NCBI GenBank assembly: GCA_964391195.1
Contig: CAYMLG010000021.1
Location: forward strand, 1 to 64,000
Source of the DNA: JAAYXE01 sp964391195
GTDB taxonomy: Bacteria; Chloroflexota; Anaerolineae; Anaerolineales; UBA4823
Direction of reading: 5' to 3'
Length of the DNA stretch: 64,000 nt
Both the position numbers and the translations under genes were made by a program. Shown here piece after piece: positions 1 to 8,477 of this stretch (position 1 is the first letter of the stretch; every line of letters begins with the position of its first letter). Below the pieces are notes generated by a model that was not told the DNA's origin, did not search any database, and saw nothing but the letters and a program-made list of their open reading frames with translations.

Positions 1-1095
1 CGAATGTCCCTGGACATACACCCGGTTCATATCCACACCTGCAGGACCGCTGGGATCTCGCTCCAGGTCGGTGATCATGCGCAGCAGTCGTTGCTCCGTG
101 AAGTTGACGATCACATCGCCAGGGCCAGGGGAGGAACTGCCCTGGTGTGTCCTGTAGTTGTAATCCCGGGCAAACCCGAACCACCAGGTGTTCATCTGGT
201 CGACCGGGAAAATCTGGTAGGCGCACCAGTTCCAGGGGACATCCGGCTGGACGAAGCGGTTGTTCCCCCGGTAGGGGTGCAGGGAGAGCACCACCGGGAT
301 CTCCGGCGGGAGGCTGCCGCCGCACTCTGCCGCTCCGGGGACATACACCGCGTAATCGTAGGCATATTGGACGGCGTTGGTCACTTGCACGTCGTTAGAG
401 GAGAAGCCGTAATAGGAGTTCAGGGAGTTGGGGGCGTGAAAGGTGGGGTTCCAGTGGCGGAGGTCCATGTACTGGATGTACACATGCCACCCGGAGCCCA
501 TACTGTGATTGATTTCCACCGGTTCCGGTTCACCGATCGCTTCGGCCACTGCCCCGGTGGTGTTCCCGGAATTGAAATCCGTGCGGTTTTCAACCCCGAA
601 GAACGAGACGGTCGTTATGGCGTAGTAGCCCTGTCCCTGGCTGCCTCCGCCGAAGTCTTCCGGCCCCACGGTCCAGACCATCAGCCCCGTTTGGGCGTCC
701 AGCGGGGTGGCCAGGTCGTTGATGACCAGCCGCTGGGAGTGGCGGTAGGCCCACTCTTGAATTGCGTCGTTGTAGAACCGGTTCGCGTAGAAACGGGACG
801 AGCCCTCGCCGACTTCCAGAATCAGGGTGGCGGAGTTCAGGTTGCTGCTTGTGATCGGTTGGTTATGGCGGTAAATGCGGTACTTCTCACCGATAATCCC
901 CGGTACTTCGGTCCAGGTGAGAAAGGTCTGGCCGCTGCGATGGAACACGCTGATACTTGCCGGCTGAGATGGGGGGGAAGCTTGGTGGCCGGAGGATGCC
1001 TGTGCTGTCTGAGGTGCGAGGTTGAGCAGAAGCATGGCGATTAACGCCAGCATTCCTGAAAGAAAACTGAATTGAATCCGGTAATTGAGTTTCAT
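1..1095 (-). CDS. Secreted alpha/beta-hydrolase (esterase-like), C-terminus cut by window edge
   Basis: The frame is open from an ATG at 1095 to the left window edge (365 codons, no stop). A Sec signal peptide is visible: basic start MKLNYR, a hydrophobic core at about residues 11-27, and an AQA-type cleavage region near 32. Residues 42-150 look like a fibronectin-III-type beta domain (FLTWTEVPG, YRIYRHN). The visible part ends in VYVQGHS, which looks like the start of a G-H-S-x-G nucleophile elbow of serine esterases such as PHB-depolymerase or acetyl-xylan-esterase types; the catalytic Asp and His would lie outside the window. The start has a good ribosome site (AGAGG, 7 nt upstream). It is the last gene of the glycan train and may trim or de-esterify the surface polymer. 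The hydrolase assignment is moderately sure; the substrate is unknown. Confidence 0.7.
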   Translation of the reverse strand, partial: MKLNYRIQFSFLSGMLALIAMLLLNLAPQTAQASSGHQASPPSQPASISVFHRSGQTFLTWTEVPGIIGEKYRIYRHNQPITSSNLNSATLILEVGEGSSRFYANRFYNDAIQEWAYRHSQRLVINDLATPLDAQTGLMVWTVGPEDFGGGSQGQGYYAITTVSFFGVENRTDFNSGNTTGAVAEAIGEPEPVEINHSMGSGWHVYIQYMDLRHWNPTFHAPNSLNSYYGFSSNDVQVTNAVQYAYDYAVYVPGAAECGGSLPPEIPVVLSLHPYRGNNRFVQPDVPWNWCAYQIFPVDQMNTWWFGFARDYNYRTHQGSSSPGPGDVIVNFTEQRLLRMITDLERDPSGPAGVDMNRVYVQGHS

Positions 1096-1178
1096 GTTTA
1101 CCTCTTGGGGCTGCGATAACGAATCTTATCTGCTCAAGGCCTGCAACCGGCAAATATTACCCCCTGGTTGGATGGAAG

Positions 1179-2732
1179 CTATGCGAGGAAAGGAAGGTTG
1201 ACTTCTTTCAGGGTGAACTCCAACTCGTTTTTCATCTGGTTGGTGGCAGGTGTATTCAGTTTGGCCAGGTCTTTGATTTCTTGCGGATCATCCCTCCTAT
1301 CGTACAGTTCGTACTGCTGGTCGAAACCCGGGTAGCCAAAATATCCAATGAGTTTATGCCGGTCTTTCACCATGACGATGGTCCCTGTTTCCAGCGGACG
1401 GTACTTGGCGTTGCGGCGGGCGTCGAGGGCAAAAATGGGTCGCTCGGGGTCCACCTGTGCGCTGGGGAACAGCGGCAGCGGAATGCCCTCACACCACTGT
1501 GGGACCGCCCGCCCGGCTGCCAGCGCTAAAGTCGGCACCAGGTCGGTGCAGCTCGTGGGGGTGTGCACGTCCTCCCGGGCGGTCTGCCCCGGACGGCGCA
1601 CCAGCAGCGGCACCCGCACGAGGGCGTCATACAGCACCGGAGTGTTGTGCCCTTTGATCCCCCGTTCGAACATTTCTCCGTGATCCGAGGTGAACACAAT
1701 CCAGGTGTTATCCACCAGCCCGTCTTCCTGCAGCGCGGTGTACAACCGCCCGAATTCAGAGTCGGCGTAGGCCAGGTATTCGTCGTATTTGCGCCGCCGT
1801 TGGTTCAGATCCTCATCGCTCTCCCCCTGGGTGAAGAAGTGCTGCGGCTTGCTGGACGGTGTCCACCGGTCTTGGAACCGGCCGATGAACTCTCGGCGCG
1901 GGTGGTAAGGATGGTGGGGAGGGTACAGGTGAAAGTAGGCCAAGAAAGGCTGCGGCGCTTCCCGGACCAGGTCGATCATGCCGTCGATGGCGTGCTCCAG
2001 CAAGAAGAACGATTTTGAATTGCCCTCTTCCGGCAGACCCTCCGGGAATAGCTTTGCCAGCTCCGGATCCCCGGTCGCTTCGTACTGTTCCAGCCTGAAT
2101 TGATTGAGCAGCGAAAGGAAAAGCGACCCCGGCATCACCCTTTCAGAGGGGAGGATGAGGGATAAAAAGCTGCTGGTCCGGTAAGCCGTTGCCGGGTCGC
2201 CCCGGAACAGCCGGTCGAGGGTGGGCGTGCCTGCCAGGAAGAAAGTATCCGGCCTCAGGTGCAGGTCGATATCTGCGCTGAACTGGTGCAGGAAATAATC
2301 CGCCAGCAGATTGTGCGTGTAGGCCAGCCGGTAGTACCCCGCCCCGGCCAGGAGGCTGAACAGGTTCTGCCTGGCAAAGGCCGGGTCCATCGCTGCGGCG
2401 ATGTTGAACGCCCGGTGTGTCCACGGGTAAACGCCCGTCAGCAGCGAGGCCGTGCCCGGGGTGGTGAAGTTCCCGGCGGCGAAGTGGTCGTGGAAGACGG
2501 TTGCTTGCCCGGCAAACCGCTCCAGGTGCGGTGTCGTCTCCCGGGGATAGCCGTACACCGACATATGCTCCGCGGCCAGCGTGTCGTACACGACGATGAG
2601 GATGTTGGGCTTCCCCGCCTGCGACAGCCTGTCAAATGTGCTCAGCATCCTGTCCGGCCCGGACAGCGCCTGAACGGCCGAAAGCCCGATCAATGCTTTG
2701 AGAAAGTCACGCCTTGTGATTGTGGGTTTCAT
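1179..2732 (-). CDS. Tat-exported alkaline-phosphatase-superfamily hydrolase/transferase (sulfatase fold, Thr nucleophile)
   Basis: 517 aa. The N-terminus has a twin-arginine signal (TRRDFLK, residues 6-12) followed by a hydrophobic stretch, so the protein should be exported folded. The PF00884 fold is clear: metal-ligand Asp at about residue 50 (VVYD), nucleophile loop at 90-100 (TTPGTASLLTG), and a distal metal site SDHGEMFERG. Sulfatases need Cys or Ser in C/S-x-P-S-R; here the position is Thr90 and the Arg is also lost. That makes formylglycine-dependent sulfatase activity unlikely and resembles Thr-based phosphodiesterases and phospho-transferases. A close paralogue lies at 13460-15010 with the same Tat signal and loop. 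The gene sits 7 bp after its upstream neighbour. The family is certain; the phosphoryl role is inference. Confidence 0.85.
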   Translation of the reverse strand: MKPTITRRDFLKALIGLSAVQALSGPDRMLSTFDRLSQAGKPNILIVVYDTLAAEHMSVYGYPRETTPHLERFAGQATVFHDHFAAGNFTTPGTASLLTGVYPWTHRAFNIAAAMDPAFARQNLFSLLAGAGYYRLAYTHNLLADYFLHQFSADIDLHLRPDTFFLAGTPTLDRLFRGDPATAYRTSSFLSLILPSERVMPGSLFLSLLNQFRLEQYEATGDPELAKLFPEGLPEEGNSKSFFLLEHAIDGMIDLVREAPQPFLAYFHLYPPHHPYHPRREFIGRFQDRWTPSSKPQHFFTQGESDEDLNQRRRKYDEYLAYADSEFGRLYTALQEDGLVDNTWIVFTSDHGEMFERGIKGHNTPVLYDALVRVPLLVRRPGQTAREDVHTPTSCTDLVPTLALAAGRAVPQWCEGIPLPLFPSAQVDPERPIFALDARRNAKYRPLETGTIVMVKDRHKLIGYFGYPGFDQQYELYDRRDDPQEIKDLAKLNTPATNQMKNELEFTLKEVNLPFLA

Positions 2733-2739
2733 GTGAAGC

Positions 2740-3276
2740 TCAGAAGATATTGCGGAGCAGGATAATCACCGCGCTGAGCGCTACGAAGGGCAGGTAGACG
2801 TAGAGTAGCACGGTCAGCCGGTCGGCCAGTTTTTCGATCGTCTCTCGGATTGGCCCGTAACGCCGGATGGCCCAGGAGGCGGCGGCCACCGCCAGCAGGT
2901 ACAGCGCCAGGCCGAAGAGCAGCCGTTTCGAGGGCCACAGGGGCACCTCTTTGAGCAGGTGCAGCAAGATCGCCCCGGCCGTTGCCAGCAGCACGGCAGC
3001 CGTTCCCTGGGGGACGAACCATTCCCGGAAAAAGCTCCGCGGCATAACCAGCGCGACCAGGATCAGGCCGGTCAGGACGACCAGGCTCTCGAACAGCGCA
3101 AAGACCTGGCTGTAGGCGAAAATCCCGGCAATCGTCCACCCATCCAGGAACAGCAGCCAGCTCGGCAGATAGTTGAAAAACATCAGGGTTGACCAGGAAT
3201 AAATGATCACAAAACACAGAGCGAAGATGGGCATAATCTCTCTTCTGCCTGGCAGCCTGTCTTTGAGCACAGTCAC
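2740..3276 (-). CDS. Small polytopic membrane protein of the glycan cluster
   Basis: 178 aa, GTG start at 3276 preceded by a GGAGAGGG ribosome site. Five or so hydrophobic segments are visible (about 16-34, 45-72, 88-108, 118-138, 155-175), separated by short basic loops. I recognise no catalytic motif and no family. It lies between the phosphodiesterase-like gene (13 bp upstream) and the Tat-exported AP-superfamily gene (7 bp downstream), so it is co-transcribed with both. It may be a membrane partner or anchor for one of these enzymes, but nothing in the sequence proves this. Confidence 0.75.
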   Translation of the reverse strand: MTVLKDRLPGRREIMPIFALCFVIIYSWSTLMFFNYLPSWLLFLDGWTIAGIFAYSQVFALFESLVVLTGLILVALVMPRSFFREWFVPQGTAAVLLATAGAILLHLLKEVPLWPSKRLLFGLALYLLAVAAASWAIRRYGPIRETIEKLADRLTVLLYVYLPFVALSAVIILLRNIF

Positions 3277-3289
3277 GAAACCCTCTCCT

Positions 3290-5140
3290 TCATAGATACC
3301 CCAGGCTCTTCAGCCTCTCCTCCACCGCTTCCTGATCCTCGGGGCGGATCGAGGTAGATGGCGGAGGGGAGAGCCGTCCGGGGTCGATTTGCTTGTCGAG
3401 CGCCAGCGCCGGGATATCCCGGTACGAAGGGGTGGGGAAATTGGAAAGGTCCTGGTTGGCGAATAGCACCCCCGGCACCGCCAGGGGATCGATGCAATGG
3501 TCCGCCCCCCAGTGGTCCCGGTTGGGTTCGATCGCTTCCTCGGCCCACTCCCCCAACCCGGTCTGGGCCGAAGAGCGATACCCCGGCCGGTAACCGAGCA
3601 CCAGGTCCGGGCTGTAGGCGGAGAGCCGCCCGGTGAAGGCCTCCTGCTGAAGATACACTCGCTGCAGTACGGTGCGTCCATCCGGCCCTTTCCAGGCGGC
3701 CAGCTCCTCGCGCAGCTTGTTGAGCAGGCTTTCCCGGTCTGCCGGGCTCACGCTTCCCTTCCCCTCCCGGCCCTTGAGGTTCAGATACAGGCTGTTCAGC
3801 CCGATGGCGTACGCCCGGGTGGCCGGCCAATCCACATTCTGCAGGTCTTTCTCCGCTCCCGGATCCACCAGGCGCAGATACCCGTTCTCTTCCAGCCAGC
3901 GGTTCAGATGGACTTTGTGATCGAAGCGGGAGAAGCCGTGGTCCGATACGACCAGCAGGCGCATCCGCCTGGCCTGCTCGCCGTCCAGGCGCTCATTCAC
4001 CCTGCCGATGAGAGAATCCAGCCGGCAGTACCATTCTTCGACGATGTCCGGCCTGTCGCGCCAGAACATATGCTGGATCCGGTCAAGGGTGTCGAACACC
4101 GCCGCCAGCACCCCCTCGCGGAACTGCCCCAGGTGATGGAAGAAAACTCGCTCGCGTTCGGCATCTACCAGCCGGCACAGTTCCAGGAACTGGTCGTCGT
4201 CCATCCAGCCCTCCTCCAGGCCGGTGGTGTCCTGAGGCCAGCCCAGGGTCAGATAGGGCCCGGCCTGATTCCAGGTCTCGCGCATAAAACCGGCCGGAGA
4301 GGCGTATGGCCAGGCGGAGTGGAGTGGGTGAAGCTGGAGAGGGAGGAAATAAAGGCAAGGCTCGGGCTCCACCTGGGTGAGGAGCGCCCGGGTGATCGCC
4401 CGGATGTTGAGGAACCAACCGGCTTTAAACGATAGTTCGATGATCGGGCTCCATACGCCTTCTTTTAGATTCACAGTTTGTTTGTCCAAGCGGAGTGTGG
4501 CCGAATTCTCTCCGCTCGCCTCGAGCTGGAACTCGATCCCCCTGGCCTGGGATCTGCCGTTTTTCATCTGCTCCGGGCCTTTGATCGCCCCCCGGTAGCG
4601 CCCCGGCCCGACCCGCTGCAGCGGCTCCACCGGGGTCTTGGAGGAGCTTTCGGGTGTGCGATCACCTCCGGCGTCGAGCCTGAATGCACACCCGATGCCC
4701 AGCTTTCCCTGCACGTCCGGCGTGCCCAGCCCCGGGATCACCCGCACCGGCGAGTCAAGCCGGGCCGGGAAGGCCGCCGGCCAGAATAGGGCGGTTGCCG
4801 GGTAACCGTCCTGGGCCGCCTGGTCGAAGATCGTCCTGGCCTGCACCGGGGGCGTGAACCGGGTCCCGAGCAGGTCGCTTTTCGTCGGCAGCAGCGACAC
4901 GAACGGGGAATAGCTGGCCGGATCACGGTGGACGAAGTCGAACATCCCATGCTCTCCCGGGTTGGCTCCGGTGGCGATGCTCGTCCAGGAGACTTCGCTC
5001 TGGGCCGGGTTGGCCACCGCAAAGGACGAGTACCCCCCGGCTGCAGCCAGCTTTTCCAGGTTTGGCAGGCGGCCCTGTTCCACCAGCTTTTCGAAGATGG
5101 TCGGGTCGAAGGCATCGAACCCGATGATGAGCGTGTACAT
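3290..5140 (-). CDS. Type I phosphodiesterase / nucleotide pyrophosphatase-like AP-superfamily protein
   Basis: 616 aa. The N-terminus LIIGFDAFDP carries the first metal Asp (residue 9). The nucleophile region reads QSEVSWTSIATGANPGEHG, matching the family pattern T/S-x-x-x-W-x-S-x-x-TG-x-NPG-x-HG, with Ser as the likely nucleophile. The second metal site is VVSDHGFSRFDHKVHLN. These features fit the large predicted AP-superfamily phosphohydrolase/phosphomutase family found near bacterial glycan genes. No signal peptide is visible, so it probably works at the cytoplasmic side or with a membrane partner. A 56-codon membrane peptide gene precedes it, 60 bp away. The reaction is likely hydrolysis or transfer of a phosphoester; the natural substrate is unknown. 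Confidence 0.85.
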   Translation of the reverse strand: MYTLIIGFDAFDPTIFEKLVEQGRLPNLEKLAAAGGYSSFAVANPAQSEVSWTSIATGANPGEHGMFDFVHRDPASYSPFVSLLPTKSDLLGTRFTPPVQARTIFDQAAQDGYPATALFWPAAFPARLDSPVRVIPGLGTPDVQGKLGIGCAFRLDAGGDRTPESSSKTPVEPLQRVGPGRYRGAIKGPEQMKNGRSQARGIEFQLEASGENSATLRLDKQTVNLKEGVWSPIIELSFKAGWFLNIRAITRALLTQVEPEPCLYFLPLQLHPLHSAWPYASPAGFMRETWNQAGPYLTLGWPQDTTGLEEGWMDDDQFLELCRLVDAERERVFFHHLGQFREGVLAAVFDTLDRIQHMFWRDRPDIVEEWYCRLDSLIGRVNERLDGEQARRMRLLVVSDHGFSRFDHKVHLNRWLEENGYLRLVDPGAEKDLQNVDWPATRAYAIGLNSLYLNLKGREGKGSVSPADRESLLNKLREELAAWKGPDGRTVLQRVYLQQEAFTGRLSAYSPDLVLGYRPGYRSSAQTGLGEWAEEAIEPNRDHWGADHCIDPLAVPGVLFANQDLSNFPTPSYRDIPALALDKQIDPGRLSPPPSTSIRPEDQEAVEERLKSLGYL

Positions 5141-5200
5141 CAGTCTTGGGACTCCCTTCCGCTCCAGCGCCCCCGCGTTTGCCGGTTCGCCGGTCCACTC

Positions 5201-5371
5201 TCAAACATTGGCGTCTTTTCTCGCCTCGTTCTTCTCGCGCTGCGTGCGCTTGAAGCGCGCCAACATCTGCCTGATCCTGCCGGAGAAGGCCAGGAAGACG
5301 CCCGAAATGACGGTGAACATGACCGCCAGCACCTGAAACAACATTCCACCGGTATTAGGGTCGATATACAT
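5201..5371 (-). CDS. YIDPNTGG-type small membrane protein
   Basis: 56 aa, too short for most gene callers. It begins MYIDPNTGGMLFQ, has one hydrophobic segment (about residues 8-29) and a strongly charged helical tail (RQMLARFKRTQREKNEARKD). The start is well fixed by AAAGGAG 6-7 nt upstream of the ATG. Its first 17 bp overlap the end of the O-antigen-ligase gene, so its ribosome site lies inside that gene and translation is coupled. From memory, small proteins opening with YIDPGTG-like motifs occur next to AP-superfamily genes, which fits here because the phosphodiesterase-like gene follows directly. It is likely an accessory membrane peptide for that enzyme or for the ligase; this is inference. 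Confidence 0.75.
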   Translation of the reverse strand: MYIDPNTGGMLFQVLAVMFTVISGVFLAFSGRIRQMLARFKRTQREKNEARKDANV

Positions 5372-6794
5372 CGGAATCTCCTTTCATTGGACCTGTTATT
5401 TTCTGAGAAAGGCGGTTTAGGACCACGCTCATTCCCAGAAACAACCAGAAATTCTTGTTCATATGGGTGTTCAGCGCCCACCCATACAGGATTTGTATGA
5501 TGAACACGTAATACAGGGCCTGGACCAGGTAAAGATGGTTGCTGTCTTGCTCGTCTTTGAGCCCGGCTTTGAGCCGGCGCCCGGCCCGGATCAGGTTGTA
5601 GTAGGCAGCGCCGAGGACGAAGAGGAACAGGCCCAGCCCGATCGGACCCAGTTCGGTCAGCAGGCCGACATAACTGCTGTGTGGGCTGCGTTGGTTAGTG
5701 AACACCTCTGGTGTGCCCGGCACATCGAACTGGTAGATTAAAAATTGCACGCCGAAGTTGCCGTAGCCCACCCCCAGCAGCGGCGAATCTTTGAGCATCT
5801 CAACCCCCACCCGCCAGTGAAAAGCACGCGCATCCGCTTGCAGGCGGTCGTCTTCGGCCGAGCTCACCCAATCCTCCAGCAGGGGCGAGATACTTTGCAC
5901 TCGTTCATTGACCGCATCCTTTGGAGCGACCAGGAACGCGATGATCAACAGGGCGCCGACCAGGAAGACCCATATCCGTCTGGAACGGGTGCGGAGCAGC
6001 AGCCAGGCGTGAATGACCAGCACCAGGGCTAACAGCAAATAACTGCTGCGCGAGAAGGTGACGATGACTGCCACGATCCCCAGAGGGATGTACAGCAGCC
6101 CCAGGAACATCCAAATCCCCCGGGTGGCCGAGCGGATCAGGTAGAAAGCGAACGGCAGGATCGAAACCAGAGATGAGGCGGTGAAATTGATTCCTCCCGA
6201 GATGCCGTCTCCGGCCCGTTTAATCCCCTGGACGAAATACTGATCGATCGTGAAGCCTGCGGCAATCAACCCACCGATCACCAACAGCCTGGGCAGCCAG
6301 GCCGCTTTCTCCCAGGATTGCACGACGTCGACAATGATCAGAGCCAGTAATATGAGCTGGATCTGGGTCATCAGCCCCAGGAGCGAGGCGCCCCGGTCTC
6401 CGGCCCACAGCATGGAGATAAAGCACCACCCGGTGAAGACCACCGCGCCCAGGACCAACGGCGTTTTCAGGGTCTCCAGCCAGGACTCCCGGCGGATGAT
6501 CTTCCGCAGGAACCATGCCCCAAACACGGCCATCCCCAGCAGCCGGGTGCCGGTTGCTGTTCCGATGCCGGGGATGAGTTCCTCGATGGGCAGGGTAAAC
6601 GTGAGGCTGTACACCCCCAACTCGGGCCAGGCGAACATCAGCAGCCCCAGCACCGGCCCGGCAAACCACGCCAGCACCAGCGCGCCAAATTGCGTGATCG
6701 CCAGGCCGAGGGCGAAGGCCAGGGCCAGGCTGGCAGGGACTACCCATATCCGTCTGAACCGTTGGGAAGTGACAAAGAGCGCCAGATCACTCAT
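5355..6794 (-). CDS. O-antigen ligase / polymerase family membrane protein (Wzy_C)
   Basis: 479 aa with ten or more hydrophobic helices. The hallmark Wzy_C periplasmic loop is visible near residue 380: PHSSYVGLLTELGPIGLGLF, matching the family pattern H-x-x-Y-L-x-x-L-x-E-x-G-x-x-GL, preceded by LLGVGYGNFG. Members either polymerise lipid-linked repeat units or transfer finished glycan to an acceptor outside the membrane. Here the Wzm/Wzt exporter in the same train makes a ligase role (glycan onto a lipid or protein acceptor) more likely than Wzy polymerisation. The start is 3 bp after the GT-C gene. The family is sure; ligase versus polymerase cannot be decided from sequence. Confidence 0.88.
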   Translation of the reverse strand: MSDLALFVTSQRFRRIWVVPASLALAFALGLAITQFGALVLAWFAGPVLGLLMFAWPELGVYSLTFTLPIEELIPGIGTATGTRLLGMAVFGAWFLRKIIRRESWLETLKTPLVLGAVVFTGWCFISMLWAGDRGASLLGLMTQIQLILLALIIVDVVQSWEKAAWLPRLLVIGGLIAAGFTIDQYFVQGIKRAGDGISGGINFTASSLVSILPFAFYLIRSATRGIWMFLGLLYIPLGIVAVIVTFSRSSYLLLALVLVIHAWLLLRTRSRRIWVFLVGALLIIAFLVAPKDAVNERVQSISPLLEDWVSSAEDDRLQADARAFHWRVGVEMLKDSPLLGVGYGNFGVQFLIYQFDVPGTPEVFTNQRSPHSSYVGLLTELGPIGLGLFLFVLGAAYYNLIRAGRRLKAGLKDEQDSNHLYLVQALYYVFIIQILYGWALNTHMNKNFWLFLGMSVVLNRLSQKITGPMKGDSDVYRP

Positions 6795-6797
6795 GCT

Positions 6798-8474
6798 TTA
6801 TTTCAGCTTCAAGTAGTGCAAATACCCGCTCTCATGGTTGGCGTGATCGACCAGCCAGGCGGTCTTCAGCTCATAGTTCTGGCGGACGAAGTCATCGATT
6901 TCGTCTGGGTAATCCGGAAAAGGCTGCGGTTCGGGGTACAGGTCCCCGGTATCGACCATGATGTAGGTGGGCTTGCGTAGAATCACCGAGACGAAATCGA
7001 CCTTCTCGTGCCCGGCGACGCCGGTGCCAAGGCCGGCGTTCTCTTTGTGGGCGATGGCCGGATCGACAATCCCATGGAAGCTGTGTACTTTCATATCGGT
7101 GATGTAAGGGATAATGCCAATCCCAAGCAAAGCTAGGCTCTCCTCGTCACTCTGCTTGAGGTCACGGAAGAACTCCCCGATCAGGGTGTTGCGGGCCACG
7201 TGCCACCGCTCGTGCTGTACGCCCCGGTACGTGCCGTGCATGAACCATGGAGTCTTGTACAGGCCTTGCTCCAGCGGGGTGGAATGTAGCAAGGTGAGCA
7301 GCACCGCCCCCACCAGCATCGCCTGGAAGAAGCGTACTTTGGCCGGGAATTGGGCGATAACTGCCAACAGCCGGTGAGCGAATTTGGCGAAAATCAGGTA
7401 GATCAAGGGCAGGATGGGGACGAAGAAGCGGAACATTGCCATGTAATCGCCCCCCACGAATACGATGTAAGCTGTGTAGACCAGGCTCACCAGGCCGCAC
7501 ACCACCAGCCCGGGGTATTGCCGGACCCGTGCTCGCCAGGCGGTAAGGCTGAACAGCCGTTGCCGCAGGCCGCTCCAATCTCGCTCCCACAGGTAAGCGA
7601 GCGCAGGCGGCGCCAGGGGCAGCACGAAAAGCAGCCCGAACAGCAGGCTGTATTTGGCGCCTCGCATATACTGGAACAGGCCCCCGCCGGTTTTAGCGTA
7701 GAACGTATTGGGCAACACATAACCGAAGTACTGGTAGCGCCAGATGAAGTAGATCAGGAACGGGATGATAAAAACGAATAAAGAAGCCAGGTAGTTGACC
7801 ACTGAGCGAATTCCTTGCTTCCACGGCTGCAGGACCAGCCCAATCCCGCCCAGCACGACGAATACCATCAATCCCTCGGGCCGGGTGAGGGTGGCCAGGA
7901 AGAGCAGCGCCTGTGCCAGCAGCAGGTCCCTGGTGTTCGTTGTCTTGATATAGCGGGCGAAGGTGAAGCACCCGCCAAGGATCAGCAAGGCAAAGAGATT
8001 GGTCTCCATGCTGCTCCCGGCCCAGGTGGCGAACGGGCCGGATATGGCCAGCATCAGCCCGGCGAGATGGGCGAAGGCCCGGGGCAGTCCGAATACCTCC
8101 CGGGCGAATCGGACCACCAGCCAGATGGAGGCCAGGCTGGCAGCCACGCCTAGCGCCTGGGTGAGCAGAACTACATCCAGGCCGAGCTTGAGGATCAACG
8201 CTGAGATCAGCATCCACAGGAAGTTGGTGTACCCTTCGACCGGCGCTTCACCCACATTCCAGACGATCCCATGCCCGTTTGCCAGGTGCCGGGCGAAGCG
8301 GAAGGTGATGAACGAGTCCTCGGCGGGCACATTGAGATAAATGGCGTGCAAGATCAGGGTGAGTGCTATCGCCGTCGCGCTGGCTAACGCCGCATACCGG
8401 GCCAGTGCGCCTTGCTTTAGCTGGATGGGCTTGGCTGCCGGCTGCGTCGGTCGATCATGCACTTTGGTTGCCAT
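6798..8474 (-). CDS. GT-C fold membrane glycosyltransferase (mannosyl/arabinosyltransferase-like)
   Basis: 558 aa, ten or more transmembrane helices. The first extracytoplasmic loop has the acidic motif AEDSFITFRFARHLANGHG followed by EGYTNFLWML. This is typical of GT-C enzymes that use polyprenyl-phosphate sugars, such as the AftB and PMT-like groups. The C-terminal soluble part (about 430-558) is hydrophilic. The start has GAGG 7 nt upstream, and the gene begins almost on the stop of the preceding glycosyltransferase. It probably adds a sugar from a lipid-linked donor outside the cytoplasm, after export. Family level is firm; the sugar is unknown. Confidence 0.82.
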   Translation of the reverse strand: MATKVHDRPTQPAAKPIQLKQGALARYAALASATAIALTLILHAIYLNVPAEDSFITFRFARHLANGHGIVWNVGEAPVEGYTNFLWMLISALILKLGLDVVLLTQALGVAASLASIWLVVRFAREVFGLPRAFAHLAGLMLAISGPFATWAGSSMETNLFALLILGGCFTFARYIKTTNTRDLLLAQALLFLATLTRPEGLMVFVVLGGIGLVLQPWKQGIRSVVNYLASLFVFIIPFLIYFIWRYQYFGYVLPNTFYAKTGGGLFQYMRGAKYSLLFGLLFVLPLAPPALAYLWERDWSGLRQRLFSLTAWRARVRQYPGLVVCGLVSLVYTAYIVFVGGDYMAMFRFFVPILPLIYLIFAKFAHRLLAVIAQFPAKVRFFQAMLVGAVLLTLLHSTPLEQGLYKTPWFMHGTYRGVQHERWHVARNTLIGEFFRDLKQSDEESLALLGIGIIPYITDMKVHSFHGIVDPAIAHKENAGLGTGVAGHEKVDFVSVILRKPTYIMVDTGDLYPEPQPFPDYPDEIDDFVRQNYELKTAWLVDHANHESGYLHYLKLK

Positions 8475-8477
8475 AAA

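Noticed and set aside
971..977. Run of seven G as a possible frameshift in the first gene
   Set aside because: Reading the frame carefully from ATG 1095, it stays open through the run.
4..1044. Long plus-strand open frame of 346 codons
   Set aside because: It is antisense to the signal-peptide hydrolase frame, which has a ribosome site and domain matches; the plus frame has none.
3497..4435. Long plus-strand frame of 312 codons
   Set aside because: It is the antisense shadow of the phosphodiesterase-like gene with no ribosome site.
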